In this document: positions 25,868-32,935 of the stretch, piece after piece
How the letters are laid out: every line of letters starts with the position of its first letter
How positions within the stretch are numbered: the stretch's first letter is position 1
DNA from: Curvibacter lanceolatus ATCC 14669
Lineage (GTDB): Bacteria > Pseudomonadota > Gammaproteobacteria > Burkholderiales > Burkholderiaceae_C
Length of the DNA: 64,000 nt
Direction: 5' to 3'
NCBI RefSeq assembly: GCF_000381265.1
Contig: NZ_KB906274.1
Location: forward strand, 24,786-88,785
The notes under the pieces: generated by a model
Told to the model about the DNA's origin: nothing
The model's input: the letters and a program-made list of their open reading frames with translations, nothing else
Databases searched by the model: none
Translations under genes and position numbers: made by a program

Positions 25868-28057
25868 TCAGAAGTCGTAACGAACGGAGACCTGGGCATT
25901 GCGCCCGGGTGCGGTGTAGGCATCGGCCACCGTGCTGCTGGCGGCCAGGCCGCTGGCATCGGACCAGCGCCAGTACTTCGCGTTGAAGACGTTGTTGAGG
26001 TTGGCGTTCAGGGTCACCTGGGGCCGCAGCTTCCAGTGCCAGCCCAGGTCCAGCACGTTGTAGGCCGGTGGGGAGAACTGCGCTGCACCGGTGGAGATGT
26101 CGCTGCTGGCCTTGCCGGCGCTGTGCACCAGTTGGGCACGCGCCCCCCAGGTGGCCTGCTCGTGGCGCAGCCCCAGGGCCAGTTTGAAGGGCTGCACCGT
26201 GTCCAGCGGGGTCTTCACGCCCTTGGCTTCGCTGTGGCCCTTGGCGTAGGCGAAGCCGGCGGTGGCCGTCCAGCCCCGGTCCAGGGCCCACTCCGAGCGC
26301 GCCTCCAGCCCATGGATGCGGGCATTGGCCAGGTTGATGTACTGGAACACCGTCGGGTTGGCCGCCGTGCCGGCGCCCCCCACAGCCTGCTGGCTGATGA
26401 AGTCGCGGTAGCGGTTGTCAAAGGCCGCCACCGAGTAGCGCACCCGCTCCAGCCGCCCGCGAAAGCCCAGCTCCAGGCTGTCGGCGTGCTCGGCTTTCAG
26501 ATTCGCATTGCCGACAGTGGTGTAGCCCGACGCCAGGTTGCTGAAACCGTTGTTGACCTGGTCTGGCGTGGGGGCCCGAAAGCCTTTGGCCCACTGGCCA
26601 TAAGGCGCGAAGGCAGGCGCCCATTGCCACACCACCCCCAGGCGCGGCGTGACGGCCTGGCCGGACAGGCTGACCGCCGTGCCGCTGTAGCCCGCGGTGG
26701 ACGGAGAGAGCTTGTAGTGATCGAAGCGCAGGCCCGGGACGATGCTGAACGCCCCGGCCTGGATCTCGCTTTGCACAAAGGCGCCGGCCAGCACGTGGTC
26801 GGTGTCCGGGAAGGGCTTGGTCGGAAAGCTTTCGCCAAAGGGCGGCACCGTGCCATCGCGCACGCCGCTGATCTTGCTGCGGCTCCAATCCGCACCATAG
26901 GTGAGGCGCTGGTTGAGCCAGCCCGTGAGATTGCTTTCGAGCAGGGTCGAGAAGCCGGCCACCTTGCTGCGGTAGCGGGTGTCACGGGTTCGGTCGGCTG
27001 CGGTGTAGCGGTCTTCGGCGCCGTACTGGCTGACCTTGGCGTCTTGCCAGTAGAGGCGGGTTTCGGCGCGCTGAATGCCCAGGGCGTTGAGGTCGTTGAA
27101 GCTGTGCTCCAGCGAGAGGCGGTTGCGTTCGATGTGGTCGCGCGCGTCCAGATCGATGACGCTGGTCGAGCTCAGCGGCGGCACGGCCCGGGCCGAGTAG
27201 ACCTCGGTGTCCTGCTTGCGCTTCTGGGTTTCGAAGGTGAAGCCCAGTTGCTGGGTCGGGTCGATCTTCAGAGACGCCTTGCCCAGCAGGTAGCGGTTGT
27301 TGTAGTCCACCGGGTTGGGGGTGGTGCGGTTGGCGTTCAAGGCACCGTTGCTGCCCTGGTTGCCCACCTCGTGGCCCTGGCGGTAGCTGCCCAGCAGCAT
27401 GCCCTGCCAACGCTCATCGGCGCCGGCCACGCCCAGCGTGTTGGACCAGGACCGGTCCACCGACGCATAGCTGGAGCGCGCAAAGCCCCCCACGGCCTGC
27501 CCCGGCTTGAGCAGATCGCCCGGGTCGAGGGTGCGAAAGCTGACCGCACCGGCCAGTCCATCGCTGCCGAACTGGGTGGACGCCGGGCCCCGCAGCACTT
27601 CGACGGTCTTGATGCCATCCACATCGAGGTAGTCACCCCGGCCGGAGGCAAACGAGCCGAAGGAGAAGCTGTTGGGCACGCGGATGCCATCGACCAGCAT
27701 CAGCACCTGGTTGCCCTCCAGCCCCCGGATGTTGATGCCCTCGTTGCCGGCCCGCCCGGTGGAAGCCCCTGCGGCGGTGAAGCGGGTGGGCGCGGCCCGC
27801 ACGGACACATCGAGCTCATCACGGAACACATCCTTGATGTCGCGGGCGCCGCTCTGCTCGATCTGGGCGGCCGGGGTGACGGTCACGGTGGCGGGCACCT
27901 TGTCCACCCGGCGCTCCGAGCGGGTGGCACTGACGGTGACCTCATCGAGGCGGGTGGTCTCGGCCGGTGTCGGCGGAGTGGACTGGGCCAGCAGCAGGGT
28001 CGGGGCCGAGCCCCAGACCAGGCCCAGCGCCAGCGCGATCTTCTTCTTGCGCAGCAT
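25868..28057 (-). CDS. TonB-dependent heme/hemoprotein outer-membrane receptor
   Basis: 729-residue receptor. Signal peptide to about LLLAQ (residue 25), TonB box DEVTVSATR, plug domain with INIRGLEGNQVLMLVDGIRVP and VEVLRGPASTQFGSDGLAGAVSF, then a 22-strand barrel ending in ...VSVRYDF with terminal Phe. The heme-receptor FRAP box is present (KGFRAPTPDQ) followed by NANLKAEHAD in place of NPNLKPE. No histidine lies between the two boxes, where HemR-type receptors carry a heme-ligand His. AGGA before the ATG at 28057 supports that start. First gene of the Fur-regulated operon. Confidence 0.93.
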   Translation of the reverse strand: MLRKKKIALALGLVWGSAPTLLLAQSTPPTPAETTRLDEVTVSATRSERRVDKVPATVTVTPAAQIEQSGARDIKDVFRDELDVSVRAAPTRFTAAGASTGRAGNEGINIRGLEGNQVLMLVDGIRVPNSFSFGSFASGRGDYLDVDGIKTVEVLRGPASTQFGSDGLAGAVSFRTLDPGDLLKPGQAVGGFARSSYASVDRSWSNTLGVAGADERWQGMLLGSYRQGHEVGNQGSNGALNANRTTPNPVDYNNRYLLGKASLKIDPTQQLGFTFETQKRKQDTEVYSARAVPPLSSTSVIDLDARDHIERNRLSLEHSFNDLNALGIQRAETRLYWQDAKVSQYGAEDRYTAADRTRDTRYRSKVAGFSTLLESNLTGWLNQRLTYGADWSRSKISGVRDGTVPPFGESFPTKPFPDTDHVLAGAFVQSEIQAGAFSIVPGLRFDHYKLSPSTAGYSGTAVSLSGQAVTPRLGVVWQWAPAFAPYGQWAKGFRAPTPDQVNNGFSNLASGYTTVGNANLKAEHADSLELGFRGRLERVRYSVAAFDNRYRDFISQQAVGGAGTAANPTVFQYINLANARIHGLEARSEWALDRGWTATAGFAYAKGHSEAKGVKTPLDTVQPFKLALGLRHEQATWGARAQLVHSAGKASSDISTGAAQFSPPAYNVLDLGWHWKLRPQVTLNANLNNVFNAKYWRWSDASGLAASSTVADAYTAPGRNAQVSVRYDF

Positions 28058-28212
28058 GGTGGTTCCTAAAACTGAATTTAGGCACTGGCTGGCAAGCGCT
28101 TGCTGGTGCAGAGGGTGTGACGATTCAAAGCCCCGGTGGCTCACAACGGCCGGGCGGGCGCAGGTGCGAGGGGCTTGGCGCCGGGCTTTTGCAGCGGCGT
28201 TGTTTGCATTCT

Positions 28213-28233
28213 AGATGAGATTTATTCTTATTT
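28213..28233 (-). promoter_or_regulatory. Fur box candidate for the heme uptake operon
   Basis: On the minus strand AAATAAGAATAAATCTCATCT, 17 of 21 positions matching the symmetric ideal AAATGAGAATaATTcTCATTT form of the Fur site. It lies 156 bp before the receptor start in an A/T-rich patch. Confidence 0.65.
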
Positions 28234-28281
28234 GCGACACATTCAAAAAGGACACTTCTCTCTCATGGGTCTTTTCATTAG

Positions 28282-28298
28282 ATGATAATAGTTATCAT
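28282..28298. promoter_or_regulatory. Perfectly palindromic Fur box
   Basis: ATGATAA-TAG-TTATCAT, a perfect 7-3-7 inverted repeat in the Fur consensus class. It sits 78 bp before the divergent PepSY gene and 225 bp before the receptor gene, so with the second box it can control both directions by iron. The rest of 28058-28375 shows no further gene. Confidence 0.85.
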
Positions 28299-28375
28299 TT
28301 GATGCTTGAACGGTACTCTGCCCCCTTGACAGGAACGCACCGAGCCAGGCCCCACCCCACCCACGCCCTGTTGCC

Positions 28376-29074
28376 ATGACAACCCAAGAAGCCAGCGCCA
28401 AGAACCCGCCGACAGACGCCGCCCGCGCCAAACGCCGCCACCAGACCTACTCGCGCTTTGTGCATTGGGTGCGCAAGACCCACGGCTGGATAGGGCTGTG
28501 GGGCGCCTTGCTGGGCCTGGTCTTTGGCCTGAGCGGCATCTGGCTGAACCACCGGGCCGTGCTCAAGCTGCCCTTGAACCAGCAGAAAAGCCATGCCCAG
28601 ATGGCGCTGGCCGACCCGCCCCCCAACACCCCCGAGGCCATGGGCCAATGGCTGGCCCCCGCGCTGGGCTTATCGGGCCCGCCCAATAGCGTGCGCATCG
28701 ACCCCGCCAAAGCCCTGCCCTGGGCCGAAAAAGGCGCCAACCAGGGTGAGACACCGCGCCAGCCGGAGCGCTGGGTGTTCAACTTCGGCGGCCCGCACGA
28801 GACCGTGCAGGTCGAGTACTGGAAGGGCAACCGCTCGGTCGGCATCAACACCACACAGCACGGCTTCATCGCTGCGCTGACCAATCTGCACAAGGGCACG
28901 GGCATGACCGTGCCCTGGATCCTGCTGGTCGACACGATCGCGGGCAGCATGGTCTTTCTGTCGATCTCGGGCGTGATCCTGTGGGTGCAGATGAACCGCC
29001 GGCGGGCTGTGGGGGTGGGCATCTTCAGCGTCTCGGTGCTGACGGCGCTGGGCATGGTCCTGGCCCGCCTGTAA
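28376..29074 (+). CDS. PepSY-associated membrane protein, iron-regulated
   Basis: 232 residues. Membrane segments near residues 40-60 (HGWIGLWGALLGLVFGLSGIWLN), 180-205 (VPWILLVDTIAGSMVFLSISGVILWV) and at the C-terminus (GVGIFSVSVLTALGMVLA), with a soluble periplasmic PepSY-like part between. Short PepSY-TM proteins next to siderophore or heme loci are thought to include ferric-reductase-like proteins; the His residues flanking the helices would fit heme binding. Preceded by a strong Fur box, hence likely expressed on iron limitation. Function inferred. Confidence 0.8.
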   Translation: MTTQEASAKNPPTDAARAKRRHQTYSRFVHWVRKTHGWIGLWGALLGLVFGLSGIWLNHRAVLKLPLNQQKSHAQMALADPPPNTPEAMGQWLAPALGLSGPPNSVRIDPAKALPWAEKGANQGETPRQPERWVFNFGGPHETVQVEYWKGNRSVGINTTQHGFIAALTNLHKGTGMTVPWILLVDTIAGSMVFLSISGVILWVQMNRRRAVGVGIFSVSVLTALGMVLARL

Positions 29075-29226
29075 GCCGGCACGCGCTCGGCCCAGTTTCA
29101 GGGGCCTGCCTCGTCTCATGCCTGACAGCCTCTTCTTTCAGTTTCTCAAAAGCTGACAGACATGACTCCACCCACGCGAGGCGGGCCTGTTTTTATTCAC
29201 CCACGTGACCGGGATGACCGGGTGTC

Positions 29227-29778
29227 TCAAACCCCAGGCCAGCCCCGCCGCTGCATCATGTCGCGGCCCATTTCAGCGCTCAATACCGCGTTGCCCAGGC
29301 GGAGAGCGGCCGGGTAGGCCAGTTCGTCTTCGGCCCGCAGGTGGGCGCGGTACAGGCTGGCAAAGCCCTCAGCCTGCAGCGACTGGCCCTGACCCGCAGC
29401 CACCCGTTCAAGCTGTTGGCGCAGCGCCGCCCAGGCCGGGGCCATGTCGCGGTGCTCCTGCTGCAATCGCCCAGCCAGAGCCACCCAGGCCGGGTTGCCG
29501 CTGTGCAACAGCAGCGGGAACACATGCCGCTCCTCGTCTTCATGGTGCAGCGGCGCGGCCAGGTCAAAGTAGCGCATCACGTCGCGTGCCGCCTGCGCAG
29601 CCTGGCTGTCAGGCCCCTGCTCACGCAGGTGGGCCTGCAGGCGCTCCAGCAGGTCGAGCATGCGCTGCACCTTGTCATGGCAGGCGGCCAGCATCTCGTA
29701 AGGGGCGGCAAAGCCGGCGTCTGGCCCGGGGCGGCCGGGCAGCAAAGAGGGGTTGGCGAGTCGGACAGAGGAGCTCAT
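29227..29778 (-). CDS. Hemerythrin HHE-domain protein
   Basis: 183 residues. Di-iron ligand motifs CHDKVQRMLDLLERL, HHEDEERHVFPLLL, QQEHRDM and HLRAEDELAYP are in order. Unlike the small bacteriohemerythrin at 6 kb this is the HHE type, found in proteins for iron, oxygen or nitric-oxide stress. The start is set at the first ATG (29778); a TTG seven codons upstream is possible. Single gene, no operon partner. Confidence 0.88.
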   Translation of the reverse strand: MSSSVRLANPSLLPGRPGPDAGFAAPYEMLAACHDKVQRMLDLLERLQAHLREQGPDSQAAQAARDVMRYFDLAAPLHHEDEERHVFPLLLHSGNPAWVALAGRLQQEHRDMAPAWAALRQQLERVAAGQGQSLQAEGFASLYRAHLRAEDELAYPAALRLGNAVLSAEMGRDMMQRRGWPGV

Positions 29779-30156
29779 GGCAGGCAGATCATGCAACAAG
29801 AGGGCTCATCATGCGGCAAACACGGGCCGACAGACAGCGCTGATGCAGTGCCCCCCCCTGAGCACGCGGTCGCTCTCGGGGCGATACCGCCCCGGGGCGG
29901 ACCCAACGCGAGGCCTGGATTGGCGCGCCATCGGATAATCATCCCCATCTCCCCGACGGCCACTTCCGTGACAAAGCAAAGACGCTCCCGACGCTGTTCC
30001 GATTGACGGTCCCCCTGCAGAACAAGCCGCCGACAGGGTCCGGGCTGCTCACGCGGCTGGACGTGGCGCGCGGCGCCTGAGTCCGGTCCGCGATCCCTTC
30101 AAAGGTCTCCTGTACACGCAACCGTTCAGCGCGAACACCCCACACAGCCCTGCACC
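29779..30156. other. Intergenic region before the diguanylate cyclase
   Basis: No convincing gene. It holds the 14-bp perfect palindrome CCGCCCCGGGGCGG at 29887-29900 without a T tract. Start-site signals for both flanking genes presumably lie here but none can be singled out. Confidence 0.5.
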
Positions 30157-31254
30157 ATGACTGACTTGACCGCTCTGAAATCCGCGCTCGCCCGCTTTGT
30201 CTTTGGTCGTGTCCAGTTCCAGGAAAGTGAGGAGCTGCGCGAGTTCCAGTACAAATTTCTGCTGGCGCTGATGCTGACGGCGGCGGCGTTCACCGCCGCG
30301 CTGGTGGCAGCCCATGGGCTCAGAATCAACCCGCTGGAAGGCCCCCACGTCTATTCGATGACGGTTTTCACCGTGCTGGCCCTGGCTTGCTGGGGCGCAT
30401 TGCGCTCACGGCCCGAGCGTTTTCTCGCCGTGGCCTGGACCTATGAGGCGATCTGCATGCTGGAATACACCTCGGCCTTGGTTTTCGTGCCTGCTGATGA
30501 GTTGCGCCTGCTGTGGTTCATGGTGAACATCCCGGGCGTCTTCATTTTGCTGGGGCCGCGCAGCGGCTGGGCCATGACGGGGCTCTCGCTTGTGATTGTG
30601 CTGGGCTTGAACCCCTGGCTGGCCCGCCCCTATTCCGGCATCGCACAAGCCACCTTGCTGCTGGCGGTGCTGTATATGAGTGTGATGTTCCATGTGTTTG
30701 GCGATCGCTCGGTGTCGTACTTTTCGCGCATGCGCAAGTACAACATCAAGCTGCTCAGGATCGCCTCCCGCGACGCGCTGACGGGCGTGTACAACGCCCG
30801 CGCCTACCTGGCCCAGAGTGAGGCCACGATCCAGGGCGGTGCCGGGGCCGGGCATGGCTACTCCGTGCTTTTCGTGGATCTGGACCATTTCAAGCGCGTC
30901 AACGATGAACATGGCCACGCGGCAGGCGACAAGGTGCTGCAGGCCGCGGCCAAGACATTGCAAATGGGCGTCAGGCACAACGACATCGTGGGCCGCATTG
31001 GCGGTGAGGAGTTCGGCGTGCTGTTGCCGCAGACCGACCTGAGCCAGGCCTTGCGGGTGGCCGAGCACCTGCGACGCAGCATCGAGCAGTTGTCGATCGA
31101 CGTGGGCGGCCGTTCGCTGCTGATCACGGCCAGCATCGGCGTGGCCCACAGCCCTGACGGCCATGTCGACCTGCAAACCCTCCAGCAACGCGCCGACAGT
31201 GCCATGTACCAGGCCAAGGCCGCGGGTCGAAACAGGGTCACCAGTCTGCCCTGA
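30157..31254 (+). CDS. Membrane-bound diguanylate cyclase (GGDEF family)
   Basis: 365 residues. Five to six hydrophobic segments between residues ~30 and 190 form a membrane sensor of unknown ligand. The GGDEF domain (~200-362) has SRDALTGVYNARAY, VLFVDLDHFKRVNDEHGHAAGD and the active site GGEEF in RIGGEEFG. An inhibitory I-site RxxD (RHND) lies five residues before GGEEF, so product feedback by c-di-GMP is expected. No EAL domain. Likely active cyclase. Confidence 0.95.
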   Translation: MTDLTALKSALARFVFGRVQFQESEELREFQYKFLLALMLTAAAFTAALVAAHGLRINPLEGPHVYSMTVFTVLALACWGALRSRPERFLAVAWTYEAICMLEYTSALVFVPADELRLLWFMVNIPGVFILLGPRSGWAMTGLSLVIVLGLNPWLARPYSGIAQATLLLAVLYMSVMFHVFGDRSVSYFSRMRKYNIKLLRIASRDALTGVYNARAYLAQSEATIQGGAGAGHGYSVLFVDLDHFKRVNDEHGHAAGDKVLQAAAKTLQMGVRHNDIVGRIGGEEFGVLLPQTDLSQALRVAEHLRRSIEQLSIDVGGRSLLITASIGVAHSPDGHVDLQTLQQRADSAMYQAKAAGRNRVTSLP

Positions 31255-31279
31255 GCCTGAACCTGCAGGGCTGGCAGCA

Positions 31280-31325
31280 TTCGGATTTCCGAACGCTCCC
31301 GGGGCAGCGGATTCGGAAATCCGAC
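31280..31325. promoter_or_regulatory. Tandem upstream activator palindromes of dctA
   Basis: Two copies of one dyad: TTCGGA-TT-TCCGAA at 31280-31293 (perfect) and TTCGGA-AA-TCCGAC at 31312-31325 (one mismatch), centres 32 bp apart, i.e. three helical turns on the same face. They lie about 70-110 bp before the sigma-54 promoter, the place for DctD enhancer sites. Confidence 0.8.
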
Positions 31326-31360
31326 CGCCATCGCTGACTGGGTCTGAAATTCCCCTTTCA

Positions 31361-31374
31361 AATCAAGCCTCTTG
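31361..31374 (+). promoter_or_regulatory. IHF-site candidate
   Basis: AATCAAGCCTCTTG resembles the IHF core WATCAANNNNTTR with one extra spacer base. It lies between the enhancer palindromes and the -24/-12 promoter, where IHF bending is usual. Confidence 0.4.
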
Positions 31375-31387
31375 GGCCCGGCAAGGA

Positions 31388-31404
31388 CTGGCACGCTCCG
31401 TGCA
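31388..31404 (+). promoter_or_regulatory. Sigma-54 (-24/-12) promoter of dctA
   Basis: CTGGCACGCTCCGTGCA has GG (31390-31391) and GC (31402-31403) exactly ten bases apart and matches TGGCACG-N4-xTGC. Predicted transcript start is near 31414, leaving a ~160-nt leader before dctA. Confidence 0.85.
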
Positions 31405-31573
31405 AAACAGAAGGCGGCTGCGCCTGGCGTGGCCCTGAATTTCCTGGAGACAAGAACTGACCCGATTCGCGCAGCGCCCCCTTCAACGGGTGGCCGGGCG
31501 TGGGCTGGGTGCGGCCTGGTCGACAGGGATTTCCGCCCCCTCGGACGACAGATCGCATCCATCGGAAAACAAC

Positions 31574-32881
31574 ATGAAACTCAATCGCTTGACCACCCTG
31601 GTCATCCTGGCCATGGTCCTGGGCGTGCTGGTCGGCTATGCCTGCCATGAATACGCACCCAGCCCCGAAGCCGCGAAAGACATCGCGGGCTACTTCAGCA
31701 TCCTGACCGACATCTTCCTGCGCATGATCAAGATGATCATTGCGCCGCTGGTTTTTGCCACGCTGGCCGCCGGGCTGGCCAACATGGGTGACTCGAAGGC
31801 CGTGGGCCGCATCGGCACCCGCGCCGTGGGCTGGTTTCTGAGCGCCTCGCTGGTCTCGCTGCTGCTGGGCCTGGTGATTGCCAACCTGCTGCAGCCCGGC
31901 GCCGCCTTGAGCGTGCCGCTGCCCGATGCGGGCACGAGCACCCAGCTCAAGACCGGATCGCTCAACCTCAAAGAGTTCATCACCCAGGTGTTCCCCAAGA
32001 GCATCGTCGAGTCGATGGCCAGCAACTCGATCCTGCAGATCCTGGTGTTCTCGCTGTTCTTCGGCCTGGCCCTGGGGCACCTGCACAACCAGGCCGCCCG
32101 CTCGCTGGTGGCCACCCTCGACGAGGTGGTGCACGTGATGCTCAAGGTCACCGACTACGTGATGCGCTTTGCCCCCGTGGGCGTGTTCGGTGCCGTGGCC
32201 GGCGCCATCACCACCCAGGGCATTGGCATGTTGAGCGTGTTCGGCCGCTTCATGCTGAGCTTCTACCTGGCCCTGGCCGCCCTGTGGCTGGTGTTGATCG
32301 CTGCAGGCTACCTGGTGCTGGGCCGCGATGTGTTCCGCCTGGTCAAGCTGGTGCGCACACCGATGCTGATCGGCTTCTCCACCGCCAGCAGCGAATCGGT
32401 CTACCCCAAGCTGATGGAACAGCTTGAGAAATTTGGCGTGAGCCCGCGCGTGACCGGCTTCGTGCTGCCGCTGGGCTACTCGTTCAACCTCGACGGCTCG
32501 ATGATCTACACCACCTTCGCGGCCATCTTCATCGCCCAGGCCTACGGCATCGACATGCCGCTGAGCGCACAGATCACCATGCTGCTGGTGCTGATGGTGT
32601 CGAGCAAGGGCATTGCCGGTGTGCCACGCGCTTCGCTGGTGGTGGTGGCCGCCGTGCTGCCGATGTTCAAGCTGCCTGAAGCGGGCGTGCTGCTGATCCT
32701 GGGCATCGACCACTTCCTGGACATGGGTCGCACCATGACCAACGTGCTGGGCAACGCGATTGCCACCGCCGTGGTGGCCAAGTGGGAAGGCGCCATTTCG
32801 CCCGTGGACCCGGCCCTGGCCGAAGCCGAAGAAGCGCTGCCGGTGGAAGGTGACGACAGCGCCGTGGCCGCCCGCGCCTGA
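31574..32881 (+). CDS. dctA: C4-dicarboxylate:proton/sodium symporter DctA
   Basis: 435-residue secondary transporter of the DAACS family, importing succinate, fumarate and malate. Seen are FLRMIKMIIAPLVFATLAAGLA, the serine-rich hairpin STASSESVYPKLM, GYSFNLDGSMIYTT and VSSKGIAGVPRASLVV plus FLDMGRTMTNVLGNAIA, all DctA hallmarks. The start at 31574 gives the canonical N-terminus; codons upstream lie in the sigma-54 leader. Followed by its own sensor-regulator gene. Confidence 0.97.
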   Translation: MKLNRLTTLVILAMVLGVLVGYACHEYAPSPEAAKDIAGYFSILTDIFLRMIKMIIAPLVFATLAAGLANMGDSKAVGRIGTRAVGWFLSASLVSLLLGLVIANLLQPGAALSVPLPDAGTSTQLKTGSLNLKEFITQVFPKSIVESMASNSILQILVFSLFFGLALGHLHNQAARSLVATLDEVVHVMLKVTDYVMRFAPVGVFGAVAGAITTQGIGMLSVFGRFMLSFYLALAALWLVLIAAGYLVLGRDVFRLVKLVRTPMLIGFSTASSESVYPKLMEQLEKFGVSPRVTGFVLPLGYSFNLDGSMIYTTFAAIFIAQAYGIDMPLSAQITMLLVLMVSSKGIAGVPRASLVVVAAVLPMFKLPEAGVLLILGIDHFLDMGRTMTNVLGNAIATAVVAKWEGAISPVDPALAEAEEALPVEGDDSAVAARA

Positions 32882-32935
32882 GGCCCTCCAGCCCCCGGGG
32901 GCTGGCGGCACTGCTACCATCTCCGCCAGCCGCCC

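Noticed and set aside
26036..28069. 677-codon rightward open frame over the heme receptor
   Set aside because: Antisense shadow; the receptor on the minus strand has signal peptide, plug and barrel motifs.
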